In this document: positions 11,080 to 21,810 of the stretch, piece by piece
Layout: each line of letters starts with the position of its first letter
Position numbering within the stretch: position 1 is the stretch's first letter
Source: Aquatica leii
Taxonomy: Eukaryota > Arthropoda > Insecta > Coleoptera > Lampyridae
Length of the DNA stretch: 64,000 nucleotides
Direction of reading: 5' to 3'
Assembly (NCBI GenBank): GCA_035610365.1
Contig: CM069435.1
Location: 3,374,001-3,438,000, forward strand
Notes under the pieces: model-generated
Seen by the model: only the letters and a program-made list of their open reading frames with translations
What the model was told of the DNA's origin: nothing
The model's database searches: none
Position numbers and translations under genes: made by a program

Positions 11080-11455
11080 CAATTGAAAAATGTATCAGTT
11101 TATTTCCACTCTGGTGGATATTAATGAACTGTACTTTCTGGAAGAGCATAATTCCAGACTTCCCGTTCTTGTATTTTGAATACACAAACATTGGCGGAAT
11201 GAGTGCAGTAGTAGGAATCAAGCAGAGCTCTACCGTAACCAGAACTTTACAATTTATCGAAGACAAACCACCAACTTGTCGTTTACTCTGCAATGTCAAA
11301 TATTTAGAACGCTTTTTATTACAATCATTATTCCGGTCTTATAAACATTACAAATGTAATTCGGAGTTATATTGTGTTTCTCAATTATCTCAAAAAACAA
11401 TTGAAAAAAATTCTGACGAGTTTATTAAAAGCTATGGCTCTCGCAAGTAAAGTTG
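11080..11455 (-). pseudogene. pogo/Tigger-like DDE_1 transposase fragment
   Basis: On the - strand the segment KRQVGGLSSINCKVLVTVEL followed by IPPMFVYSKYK (about 11285-11180) matches the DDE_1 core of pogo/Tigger/Jerky transposases between the first and second catalytic Asp. The preceding ARAIAFNK and ICNVYKTG stretches correspond to ARATAFN and the NxDETG motif, whose Asp-Glu is lost. There are several frame breaks. It directly abuts the tail of the LINE at 11060. Confidence 0.55.
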
Positions 11456-11460
11456 GCTTA

Positions 11461-11898
11461 GGTGATTTAAGTTTATTATTTTAATGGTGACTTAAAAAGC
11501 TATTAAATACAACTAAAATTCTATATAAGAAGTACTATTTATAAGTTCTTTTTAATCGTAACTGTATTTTTTGTGTTAGTACATACTTTCCTTTTTGACA
11601 TCTTTGGTAATGTTAAAGTTTCATAGTTTTGAAAATAGCTTTGTGACAACTAGTATTGTTTTGTTACTTCACTTCAACATAGTTTAAAAAAAAATGTATA
11701 AATAATTAAAATTTTTGAATTTATTTAGTTCATAGTTTAATTTTTTAACAAACATTCTTAGTATAAAAATATTGTTAGTTTAATAATCAATAATCGCTAT
11801 TTTTATAAATTTGCATAAAAACGTTACATATTAATTTTTTTAACAAACCAATGATACAAAATAGTTATTTTTATAATGGTATTATAGCACAATCACAT
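11461..11898. other. AT-rich spacer downstream of the small secreted-peptide gene
   Basis: No coding signal. It would contain the 3' untranslated region of the - strand gene that ends at 11899. No canonical AATAAA was seen close to the stop. Confidence 0.4.
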
Positions 11899-12112
11899 TC
11901 AAATCAAAATTACGTCTCCAGGAACAATGGTGTCTACCACCAAGGGCACAGTATCCACAAACACGGCTGGAACAGAATCAACCCATACAAGATCAGGTTT
12001 TGCTTCGGGCATTGGTGCAGCAAACGCAAATGCCAAAATGGCAGCAAAAATGAACTATAGAAAATCATTAGTTTGTACAGAAACAATCATTTATTTTACT
12101 TACCAATTTCAT
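11899..12112 (-). CDS. Small secreted peptide, two exons
   Basis: Exon 1 is 12112-12104 (ATG AAA TTG), followed by a 49 bp intron (12103-12055) with GTAAGT donor and a CTATAG acceptor. Exon 2 is 12054-11899. The product is 54 residues: it starts MKLFIFAAILAFAFAAPMPE and ends in DTIVPGDVILI. The first 16 residues are a clear signal peptide with likely cleavage after AFA-A. The mature peptide of about 37 residues is acidic, rich in Val and Pro, and has no Cys. An in-frame ATG two codons upstream (12118) is an alternative start. A TATA box (TATATAAAG on the - strand, about 12187-12179) lies about 65 bp upstream. It resembles in style the short secreted or neuropeptide-like and cuticle-associated peptides of insects, but I do not recognise the family. 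Confidence 0.7.
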
Positions 12113-12175
12113 GTACATGTTGATTGAGATGTTAGAAAGACTTGAAATGTGTCTGACTAAATTATGTCTGCTGGT

Positions 12176-12188
12176 GCTTTATATACAA
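12176..12188 (-). promoter_or_regulatory. TATA box of the small secreted-peptide gene
   Basis: TGTATATAAAGC on the - strand, about 65-70 bp upstream of the ATG at 12112. The spacing leaves room for a 5' leader of about 40 bases. Confidence 0.6.
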
Positions 12189-12189
12189 T

Positions 12190-12785
12190 TATTTTAACTT
12201 CTTTCGATAAGATTCTAATAATTATTGTCATTAAAAAAAGTTTTTGTAATCTTAACCGTACTATGTTAGTTTATTATTTATTTGTGTACCCATATTTGCT
12301 TGTTATCGTAATCGTGAAACCCGTTTAAAATTAAATACGTTTTGACACATTAACTAAATTCAGTTTAGTCATTATTTTTAATCTACTTAAGTCGTTAAAA
12401 ATTACTATGCTAATTTTCTGTAGATTAATAATGTATTTTATCTTAAAAAATTTTGTGGTATTAAAAAATTAACGAGTTGTATTTTTAAATTTTTTAAATA
12501 AATGCTCAGTAATAAAAATCATGTTTTAATTATTATTTTTATTTAAAAACAATTATATATTACAAACTAATGACTTTAAATTATAATAAGTTTATATTAT
12601 TTTTTACTTAAACAAGAACTAAATTATTCCACTTTTTCAAATTAATTTTTTTAACATTATGATAATGCTTTTTTAGGGTACACTAATTGTATAAATTAAT
12701 AAAAAGTGTATTAATTTCTAAATAAATTGCAGTGTTATGATACTTGCAATATTGTCTATGTTTAAACTTTATAAATATTTGCTTT
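12190..12785. other. Very AT-rich spacer
   Basis: No open frames or recognisable repeats. It includes the upstream region of the - strand secreted-peptide gene. Confidence 0.5.
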
Positions 12786-12789
12786 GGAA

Positions 12790-13830
12790 TTAAACACGAA
12801 ACAATACCCAAGAGACTTACTTATCCAAACTATCACTGGTAACAACGGATATCCACTCTATCGTCGACGATAAACTGAAGATGGCGGGAAATCAATAACT
12901 TTAAAAGTACGAAACAATTGACGTTGAAATCAATTATCGTTGGGTTGTACGGTACTCATTATTACCATCGACTAACTATGTACTGACGTACAAAGCACAC
13001 ATCAATGTAAAATATTGCAATTTGGCAATATCGATAAAGTATATGTGTAAATATGTCAACAAAGGAAGTGATATGGCATTTTTTCGAATGGTAAATTTAA
13101 CCGCACCTATTGATGAAATCGACCAATATCAACTGAAGTGGTACATTCGTAGCAGTGTAGCAGTATGGCGTAGTTTTTCATTTCAAATCCATGGACGACA
13201 TTTAACAGTTGTTCAGCACGTGTAAGAGTATTGTCACCACCGGCAACTACTGCATTTTTATCATTGTGCAAATATAACATGTTTACAAAAACGTTATTTT
13301 ATTCTGAAGTGCCAACATACTACACATGGAATACATCAGCAAAAAAATTTCAGCATCTCAATTTATATTTAATCGACGCATTAGGCTGTCTGTTTACTGT
13401 ACACCAAAACAATGCAGAATGTTTTTACTTGTAATTACTGTTAACTAATGTACGTAGGCCAACATTTTTCCAAGATTTGAAGACAGTACACAGTCAAGTA
13501 TGTGTCACTTATCGTTAAGCTTGACAAAAATTAAATTTTTATCGGATGCTACTTTACCACGGCAAATACGCATATTATTTGCAATCATATTGACTACGCG
13601 CTTCCAGTCCAATCCCAAAAGATTTTTGAGAAAAATATGAAGATTACATGGGCAAAGATATCCTTCATCGTTTGCTTGCAACGAATAAAAGTTCAAACCT
13701 TCAATTTACATCAAACGTTTCTAATTAGACATTTGCTTTAATTAAGGACATATTTTTGGCAATTGCTAACTAGGCACTGGTATAATTGGGAATGGATGTG
13801 CCAAATCGATATGTAACAAAATATGTATTT
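12790..13830 (+). pseudogene. Helitron Rep/helicase relic
   Basis: Read across frames, the strand shows the conserved order of the Helitron N-terminal region. It begins with NGYPLYRRR (about 12845) and a THQCKILQFGN-like stretch. Next come KYMCKYVNKGSDMA and IDQYQLKWYI (13040-13150), then VWRSFSFQIHGRH and TVVQHV. A TPTYYTW-like SEVPTYYTWN follows, then HQNNAECFYL and PTFFQDLKTV, and last FAIILTTRFQSNPK (about 13580-13620). Stops and frameshifts lie between these blocks. The Rep HUH motif and the helicase C-terminal part are not seen, so only the middle of the protein survives. Helitrons transpose by rolling circle. Confidence 0.7.
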
Positions 13831-13854
13831 CAATACTAATTACTAATACTAATT

Positions 13855-14580
13855 ACTGTCTTTACGACTAAAGATACCCTAAACACCTGGTTTACATCTT
13901 CTAAATACAAACAAGGGGCTCTAAAACATGCCGGAGTTTACAAAATTCTTTGTTCTTGTGGATGAAGTTATATAGGACAGACGGGACGTTCTATTGAAGT
14001 TAGAGTAAAAGAACATATGGCTGACTGCAAACACCGCAGAGTTACCAAATTAGCAGTGACAGAACACGTGTGGAACTAAGGACACACGCTGAACTTTGAC
14101 CAAACTAAAATGTTGGCTAGAACTCCTTTCTACTTTCCCAGACTAATCCGCAAAGCTGTGGAAATAGAAAAATATCCATGTAATATAAACCGAGAAGACG
14201 GTTTAGGACTTAGCAAATCTTGGCTACCAGTATTATATCCTCTAAGACAAAGATCAACCTTCTTGGAAGGGACACAAACGCTTACTCCGAGTAATAACAA
14301 AGTCAGTCAAGCGGTAACGGAAAAATAAGGTTCGTTAATCACGCTAATCGGTATTAGTATAAATATCGTCATTTACATTTTTCTTTCGGTGACATTTACC
14401 ACTCTGAAGATGCAAGCTGCAATGTCTTGCGATACGTCAGTTTGTTTGGATTCACAAACGACAATATGGCAAAGGCCAAGTTTTACTTCTTGTTTTGGCT
14501 CTCAAAAAGAGACTAGGACCAAGCTTAAGTCTGGGTGTTTAACTACGACGCGGTCTAAGTCGAAAGTCGCTTATAATCAT
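13855..14580 (+). mobile_element. PLE-1 family fragment, GIY-YIG end
   Basis: Closely matches 5202-5920 of the element at 3900-5925. It starts within the linker before GIY-YIG and runs through the terminal sequence. Stops interrupt the coding part (TGA at about 13961 and TAA at about 14077), leaving an open end at 14110-14328. The 5' truncation puts it directly after the Helitron relic. Confidence 0.85.
14394..14452 (+). ncRNA. Hammerhead ribozyme copy, core mutated
   Basis: CTGAAGA at 14404-14410 and the same stem II arms as at 5746, but the conserved GAAA reads GATA (14431-14434) before CGTC. The changed base is an invariant core A, so activity should be lost. Confidence 0.7.
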
Positions 14581-14584
14581 AAAT

Positions 14585-15480
14585 ATATTTCAATATTGAC
14601 AAACTGGTTACATTTGTTCAAACGAATCTTCTGCAATTGGTTCTAAAACAACGTATAGCGTATAATATAATTATGCATGCAATTACAAACCAGAACGGTG
14701 GATTTGAATTTAGAGATGTTTCTGAAGTCATATACCACAGTGTTCTTATTTTACTTATTTTGGCTATAATCAAAAAAAAATATCGCCTCATTTGAAATTA
14801 CAGCAATTTTTTTGGATAGTGGTTCAACTCTAAAATTATCATTGAATATCCAAATCACTGAAACAACTACATAAAATATCATCAAAAATTTTGGAATGGC
14901 TAAAGTACTCCAATCGATTTTCGACAAATTAATGCATGTTTTAAATGGTCAGTCTTATGGCGACACGTACAAAAATTGATTTTAAAAACCAACATGCGTG
15001 TGTTTAAGTACAAAATAGTACATCCGCTAAATGCTTTGCAAAACAGGAAAAATGGTAATCGATAAATCCACACATTGTATAACATTGCCAAAAAGTTTTT
15101 TGTAAAATCACGAGTCACAGACGAATTGATTTACAAATTTTTCTAAAATATTGCACAAAACTACAAAAATCACCAGTGGTTCAGTGAACGTGCTATATTA
15201 GCATATTAGGTCTTAGTATTTTTCCCATTAAAATTCTATGCCTGACATAGTAGATGTCAAAGATGTTCACGCATTGACAATGTTTCTTATTTACTCGAGA
15301 TATTTTACAAACTGACAAATATTAAAGATTTGACTAATTTAGTAGGTAAACGATCGAATTACTAGATAGGTAGTAAATTAATTCTTATAAAAGTGTTGTG
15401 GTTGACGTCATGTCGTGGTTAACGAGCTCACGTATAAATTTTTTTTTTATAAAAGGTATATGTCAGTACAATTGTGGAAA
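14585..15480. other. No recognisable gene
   Basis: AT-rich, with a short - strand frame (14900-15118) that has no recognisable motif. If the hammerhead at 15484 belongs to a + strand PLE, its degraded body would lie here, but I see no coding trace. Confidence 0.4.
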
Positions 15481-15483
15481 TAC

Positions 15484-15542
15484 ACCAGAGAGTGCTGATG
15501 ATTCCCAAAATAATGAAACGGCCGTACACTGATTCTTTCTGG
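15484..15542 (+). ncRNA. Hammerhead ribozyme, second family
   Basis: CTGATGA (15495-15501) is followed by a short, weak stem II, then GAAACGGCCGTA (15515-15526). ACGGCCGT is a perfect palindrome, giving a strong dimer-type stem III. Stem I is well formed: GTG before the core pairs with CAC after the cleavage site, and CCAGA (15484-15488) pairs with TCTGG (15538-15542). Predicted cleavage follows A15526. No PLE coding sequence is attached on this strand, so it looks like an orphan terminal fragment. Confidence 0.7.
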
Positions 15543-15544
15543 TA

Positions 15545-15905
15545 GTAATTTTTTTAGTAATTTATTGGTGGATTAAAATCGTGTCTTTTTGATAGAATTT
15601 TCAAATTGGCTGATAAATCCAACTTACGATTATCTCTATAGCACCAATTCTTTAAATTCTCTAATTTAAAAATACATACAAGGTATCGTCTTGGCATGTA
15701 TTGCAAACTTTTACATTCTGCTTCTACCATATCAACAAATTTAAAAAAGTTTTAATTATCTTTGTTGCATCGATTTATGTTAATTTTAATTGAAATTAAA
15801 CTAACAACAAAATTATTGACCAACAACAATTTTTTTTCTTGTTCAGTAGTGTTTATTTTTATAAATTTGCAAATCTAAAAATTCACTCTTCTGCTTCTTC
15901 TGGTA
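15545..15905. other. No recognisable feature
   Basis: AT-rich spacer before the 3' end of the RTE-like fragment. Confidence 0.5.
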
Positions 15906-15907
15906 CC

Positions 15908-16393
15908 TTATCCGTTTCGTACGTTGGCGATCAACATAGCTATTTTTATTTTGTTCACTGCTGTTCTAAACAGTTGTATAGATGTTAGGCCGTACCATTG
16001 GCGCAGGTTGTGTAGCCACGAGTGTCTTCTTCTGCTGGGCCCTCTTTTGCTGTCCGTCTTGCCCTGCAGAATGAGTTGAAGGAGTCGGTACTTGTCATTG
16101 CGCATTACGTGTCCAAAGTATTCCAGTTTTCGTTTTTTTATTGTGTAAGATATTTCTTTCTGTTTGCCTAACCTGCGCAAGACTTCTTTGTTGATTATGT
16201 GGTCAACCCAGGATATGCGGAGAATGCGTCGATACACCCATATTTCAAAGGCCTTAAGTCTTCGCATCATCGGTTCTGTAATGGTCCATGCCTCCATCCC
16301 ATATAAAAGAATCGAGAATATGTAGCATTTAATTAATCTGTTTTTGAGGGTTAGTGATACATCTCTGCTCTGCTCTATAAGCGAGAAAAACAA
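15908..16393 (-). pseudogene. RTE-like LINE, C-terminal domain of ORF2 (5' truncated)
   Basis: 161 residues open on the - strand. The order SILLYGMEAWTI, FEIWVYRRILRISWVDH, KRKLEYFGHVMRN, LLQLILQGKTDSKRG, HSWLHNLRQWYG matches the region after the reverse transcriptase in RTE-like and related insect LINE proteins. The upstream reverse transcriptase and endonuclease are absent, as expected for a 5'-truncated insertion. The open frame suggests it is younger than most relics here. Confidence 0.75.
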
Positions 16394-16479
16394 AAAGTTT
16401 TACAAAATTTTAATTTTAAAAAAGGAAGATTAGAAACAATTCTAAGAAAATTGAAGTTTAAAATCATAATTGAAATTGG

Positions 16480-16865
16480 TTTGATCGTTTAACAAAAATT
16501 TTTATTTGAAATTTAGTATAAATCAACTCTAGTAGTTCAAGAATTTGTTTGTTATTGATATTATTAAAAGGATGAAATAATTTAGAGAAAATAAGGGTAT
16601 CATGGTTTTGTAAAACATGTTGTGCAAATGTGGACTTTACTGTATTTGGTTTATTAATGTATTTTGAACTATTTATTAAATATATAAGATGTTCATTAAG
16701 TCTAGTTTGAAAATCTTTGTGTCATACCAATATAAAATTTGTTACAAGAACAAATTAATTTGTAAACTCCACTTTTATTTAAATTACTATTACTATTATT
16801 GAGATTATTACAAGAAAAAAAATTTTGAACTAGTAGTTCATTAGAAAAAGAAATATTGAAATCGT
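16480..16865 (-). pseudogene. PLE GIY-YIG endonuclease relic
   Basis: On the - strand from about 16790 the sequence reads SGVYKLICSCNKFYIGMTQR, then after two stops RLNEHLIYLINSS and STFAQHVLQNHD. This is the GIY-YIG layout: GVYK.., CSC.K.YIGMT, R..EH, AQH. It belongs to a PLE family different from PLE-1. Confidence 0.6.
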
Positions 16866-16984
16866 AACCTTTTCTTAAAATCCTAAAAAAAGTTAGGGAA
16901 ATCTGGTATAAAAAGACAAAAAAAACTTTTAGTAGTGTTTATTGAAATTGGTATTAATTTAATGCAAGATTTAATACAATCTTT

Positions 16985-17220
16985 ATATTATTGTTTCTTA
17001 TTCTTCTTCTTCTTCTTTTATTTAGGTCAAAACCTGTTTTTCTTCACGCTTTTCACGGTGTTTCAATGGAGGTAGAGACCCAACTATCCTTCCATCTTTT
17101 TATTGGTCTTCCAGGGTCCATTTTTCCTACTAGTCTGTTAGCATTTTCGCATTTCCATTGTCACGATCTACTTTACAGTGTTATACGTTTTTAGTACGTA
17201 ACCTGCCAATGTTGAAAGCT
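16985..17220 (-). pseudogene. LINE ORF2 C-terminal scrap
   Basis: On the - strand the segment RLVGKMDPGRPIKRWKDSW corresponds to the GRP..RW.D motif near the end of RTE-like LINE proteins. A run of Arg codons (the CTTCTT repeats at about 17000) closes it. Short and broken. Confidence 0.45.
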
Positions 17221-17279
17221 TTCAATATATAGTATTTTAATGTGTTTACATCCTTGTATATATCTGTTACGCCCAAACA

Positions 17280-17435
17280 TCGAAAACGCTCAGTGAGCGA
17301 AAAAATCGACCACAACGCGTTGTGGACGATGTTGAACGACCAAACACCGAAATAAGATACTTCTTCGGTGTGTGGTTGTACTTATTAGACCACAACGCGT
17401 TATGTGCAATTGCGAAACGGCCACAAAGCGATTTG
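17280..17435. repeat. GC-rich island of palindromes
   Basis: CCACAACGCGTTGTGG (17310-17325) is a perfect 16 bp palindrome. A decayed second copy starts with GACCACAACGCGTTAT at about 17389. Nearby are CGCTCA/TGAGCG arms (about 17287-17299) and ACCGAA/TTCGGT arms (about 17354-17377). The stretch stands out by its CpG content within AT-rich DNA. Function unknown. Confidence 0.6.
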
Positions 17436-17439
17436 TAAT

Positions 17440-20370
17440 TTTTTTGTATAATTAGGATAAGGTTTGTTAGAAAACAAATTCTTAATTGCGATAATACTAA
17501 TTTCTCTAATTTCAGTTGATGTATATAAAAAATCCCGAGTTTTTATTTAAGTTTAATAAAACAATAACACAAATTAGCAATCTTACATTTATTTTACATT
17601 TGTCATGTTAATATTACCAACTATCACAAAATTTAATAAGTTTGAAAAGCATAAAAATGGCCAATTAGAAAAAATAATATAAAAAATTGGTTTTATAAAG
17701 CTTATTTTGCATCATGTCTTATGTTGTTTAATACAGTATTTTTTAATTAAAAATTTAATTATTGCCTAAGTTACATTATTTAATAAAATATGTGAATTAG
17801 TTACCAATTTATGTAGTTAAATCAATCTTTATATTTATATATTTAAATTCAAGTTGCAACATAGGGATCTGAATTACTGTAAGAGACACTAATTCATTAT
17901 CAGTCAAAATTTTGTTTATCTTGAACGGTTCATTTGTAATTTGAGAAAAAACTGAAAATTGCGAATTTTAAAAATTGCCTTTAATTCCTTTACTTCCAAA
18001 CGATTTGAAAAATTGTTACAATATTTAGAAATAAACTTTCATAAGCACATTTGGTAGTAGGCTGATTTGATTTTGTTTTATAGACACAAAATTATTTTTT
18101 TCTTATGAGTGCAATATGAGATAAGCACATTGTCGGATTGCATTTATTTATGTAATAACTGCTACTGCAAACAAATTATTACTATTAATTTTACTAGACA
18201 CAAATGTTTGTTTGATTGAAATTTACTAACGTAATTGCGTTAAACACAAAGTAAGTTTAATTTTTTTTATTTAATGTAAAAACTGAAAAGCTGTGTAGTA
18301 TCTTACTTAAAAAACATACATAAGATCGATTCGATGCAAATACAATAACTATAAACATGCTTAGAATAACAAGTAAGTTAACAATAAAGTATATTTTAGA
18401 AGTTTGACCAATATACAAACAGGTACATTTAGCAAAGCAAACACAATACCTTTAACATAATAATTGTAATTGTGTAATTGATCTACATTTTTAACTGTGT
18501 AACATATAGCAACAAAGGAAAAAATCTATACAAAAATTGTAAGCAACTATAGTACACAAATTTATGTTAAAATAATTTTAGAAGTAAAAACTTTATTTAT
18601 TAATTGCAACGGAGCAGATTCTACTATCATACTTGGAAACGTGTTATATACCAACCCATCAGAATTTAAATCTAAAATGGGTGCCGTAATAACAGACGTT
18701 ATTATAAAACAAAAAATTACCTAAAAAATTTCAATATTAAGCAGCAGTTTAAGAATTAAGCGATACTTACAAATTTCGGATACATTTTGATTTGTTTATT
18801 ATCACAATTTTATTATATATTCGTATTAAACCCTGGTTTACCTATATATAATTATAAAACTATTATACTAATTGATTTTTGATATAAACGTTTATTTGTT
18901 TTTGATTTAAATAATCTTAATAGTTTTTATACTACAGTTAAAGTTAAAGTAAATTCTGCTAAAAAAACACAATTATAAAAGCGAGTTAATTAATTTTGAA
19001 TAAACATGATTTTTATTTAAAAAATTAAGATTTAAAAAAATGTATAAATAATAATATATATTTTTGAATTTTAGTTACTAGTAGTGGTAACAAAATAGTA
19101 GATCCTTCAACAAGCGTAGATTTGTGGTTATTATTCACGGGCATAAAGATTCCACCACGAGCAAATATTGGAATCATCTAACTAAATAATAGCTATTTTA
19201 CGCAAATTTTTAATACGTTTACGTTGTAAATCTTTTGACAGTAAATTCATTGCAAATGTTTGTGCAATTCTTCAAATTTTGAGAGGCGTACTTGTTAGTT
19301 TATTATGACTATCACTATTAATGTAATTGACTAATTTAGAGTGACGTTATTTTAAAAAATCACGATGTGATGTATTTGTGTTATTATTCAATTTGATATG
19401 CAACAAAAATTAGCGTAATACTTAATATTCGTAGAGAAACGGTTTTACTGATTTGCGATTAACCGGCTATCAATTAATAGTTTTTTTTATAAACCGAAAA
19501 CCGGCTGTTAAAATAATTAGTACACCGATTTAAGATCGGTTTGATATACTGGTTTAAAAATTGGTTTGTTGAAGTTTAAAAATCAGTTAGTTAAAGCGAT
19601 TCCAAAAATTCATCGGTTTATTGAGACTTAACGTCTTGTAAATTTCAGAAACCTTTTTTTATTGTCCTCGCGACTCCTGATGGTTCTGTTTATCGTGTGC
19701 TCGCGATGCCACTTAACGTCTTACAGTAGTCCGTAAAATCATAAACTCGAACACTAAGACCGCGCGCTAACTCCGCAATGATTTGAGCTTTCAAATGAAC
19801 ACTTGTATGTGTAAACATTATCAACAACAAATAACTTTCTAGAAAAACTTGCTAACTTGATGCTGTATTTCTATTAAATTATAAAATAAATTAGAAACTA
19901 CAATAGTTAAAGGTGGCGATAATTTCTATTAACAATTCAAATATAATAAATAATACACCAACCAATTAAAATTTTGAGACTATAACAGCGATTTAAAAAT
20001 TAAAAGTAGCAAATAAATATAAAGGTATTATACTTTATTTTTCTTTATTGACATTTCTAAAAAATACAATAAGAACAATTATTTATCGTATTATAATAAA
20101 GCATGATATGAGTGACAAGGAAAATACAACTTTTTTGAAGAAAAAGGTTAAGAGCGCAAACATTGACGAATAAAACAATAAATAGATAGAAATTTGATAC
20201 AATTATTTAAAACATTTATTATAATTGTGTTTCTTTGACATTTCAACCAAAAAGAGAAACAAAAAAAACAACAACTTAAAATGCAATTAAAACTTAAATG
20301 TAAAGGCTTATATTCACAATGTTTTTTAGGACTCTTCGATGAGAACATTAAAACATTTTAAGTGTTTATA
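17440..20370. other. About 2.9 kb of AT-rich DNA without recognisable genes
   Basis: No long frame, no homology that I can support. A short - strand stretch near 19180-19100 reads like IFARGGIFMP but is too short to assign. Repeated AACCGGCT/ACCGAAAACCGG words at 19460-19510 may be an old transposon end. Confidence 0.4.
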
Positions 20371-20371
20371 G

Positions 20372-20418
20372 AAAGCGACGTTTCGTGCAGCTGAGTACGC
20401 ACTCATTCAAGCCTCTGT
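20372..20418 (-). ncRNA. Decayed hammerhead ribozyme relic
   Basis: On the - strand: TTGAATGA in place of CTGATGA, a GTGC/GCAC stem II, then GAAACGTCG with the ACGT stem III. The 3' half of the core is intact and the 5' half carries an extra A and a C-to-T change. This suggests a PLE end, with no coding part nearby. Confidence 0.5.
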
Positions 20419-20419
20419 T

Positions 20420-21380
20420 TTATTAAAAAATATAGTTATTACTTACATTATAAATGAAAAAAAATTTTTTTTACAAATATTATAATTTTAAAAAGAATAA
20501 AAATGTAAAACAAAATATATACTCTAGGTTTAAAAAAAAATAAATCTCTTACTATTATAGAAAAACGGAACATTCTATATATGAAAAACATATTTTAGTA
20601 AATAGAAAACATTAAATATGACAACTTTTATATACATTTTTTTACCGCATTTAATTAATAAAGATGCCAATTTACTTTTCCAGAGAGTTGAATTACCCGG
20701 TATAATATTAATAACTGCAATGTTGACGTAAACATGCGTTTGGTTACTCACTACAACACTACGTAATTTTATTTAAATTAAAAAAAAATACACTAACCAA
20801 CATTATCTATATATTAAAATTTTTTATTGTATATTAACTTTATCATAATTTAACTATGTATGTTACATAACGTTTATATTTACGTTTAATCTAATCTATA
20901 AACATTTTTTATTAATTTTTTTTATCTTACAGTTAACAGTAGATCTAATACGCACTATTATAACGCGCTTAAAATTTTTTTTGTATTTTTTATGTAATTT
21001 TTATTTTATTTTACAATTCAATATTAAAAAGGTGTGGTATTACTATAATATTTTAGTTATTTATTTAACGAGTTCCTGTGTAAATTAAGAGTATTTATTC
21101 AAAAGTGAGCATTTTTAAACCCGAGGAAAAAACGCTAAATTTGTATAAGCATGAGTTGAAAACAAAATTTTATTGCTCGAACAGAGACTACGAGGCCCCC
21201 AAAGTCTCAAAATCTCTCAAAAATAGTTTGACGTCAATGTTGACAAGTACGCAAAAATTGTCAAAACGTTTTACAAAAAATCAAAATTTATGACATTTAA
21301 GAACAATAAATTAATATAATTATTATTGTAATTGTATTGGTAAACAAGTTTTAATTAATCTAAATAACTATCTATCTAAA
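20420..21380. other. No recognisable feature
   Basis: AT-rich; the short open frame at 21105-21293 shows no known motif. Confidence 0.4.
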
Positions 21381-21382
21381 AT

Positions 21383-21492
21383 ACGCTGATTAATATTTTT
21401 TTAAGATAATTTTAGATTAAAAAATTTCCATTCAGATTGATTTACAGGAAATGATATACATTTTTTGAAGTGTATAATCTTTCATTAAGTGC
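21383..21492 (+). promoter_or_regulatory. Orphan copy of the astacin upstream block
   Basis: Matches the upstream region of the astacin genes, best with 36637-36752. Shared words in the same order are GATTAATATTTTTTT, AGATAATTTTA, ATTCAGATTGAT, AGGAAATGA.A, and AAGTGT.TAATCTTT. Similarity ends at about 21492. No TATA box at the expected spacing and no astacin exon follow. It looks like the remains of a further astacin copy. Confidence 0.65.
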
Positions 21493-21670
21493 AATATAGT
21501 ATTTATAATCTTTCAATCTTTCACAAACCATTGATAGACTATTATTAATGCTCAATTTTGAATGAAACGCTAATTTATAATTAGTTACGTAATTTAAAGT
21601 TTTTTTAGTTACTACTATATTAATATTTTTTAGGGTTCATGGTGTATATATTTAATTTAAAATCTTACAA

Positions 21671-21712
21671 GCAAGCTTTCGAACTTGACCTAAATTGTTT
21701 CTCAGGCAGTAT
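21671..21712 (-). ncRNA. Decayed hammerhead relic at a PLE end
   Basis: On the - strand, CTGAGAA is followed by an AAC/GTT-bounded loop and CGAAAGCTTG. AGCT is a palindromic stem III. The first core half deviates from CTGANGA. The position, just beyond the GIY-YIG copies at 21811-22320, is where PLE hammerheads occur. Confidence 0.4.
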
Positions 21713-21810
21713 AAATTCAAGGACAAGAGAACTTGATAATAAGTACAAGTTTATTTAGCTACAGCATTTGCTCGAAGGACTAAAAGAAAACCACCATCAA
21801 AACTCTAGAC

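Noticed and set aside
17440..17470. GCGAAACGG near 17430 as another hammerhead
   Set aside because: No CTGANGA half or stem II lies upstream at a suitable distance.
19100..19185. Short - strand stretch like IFARGGIFMP, resembling glycoside hydrolase family 31
   Set aside because: Too short, no neighbouring exons or catalytic motifs; chance match is likely.
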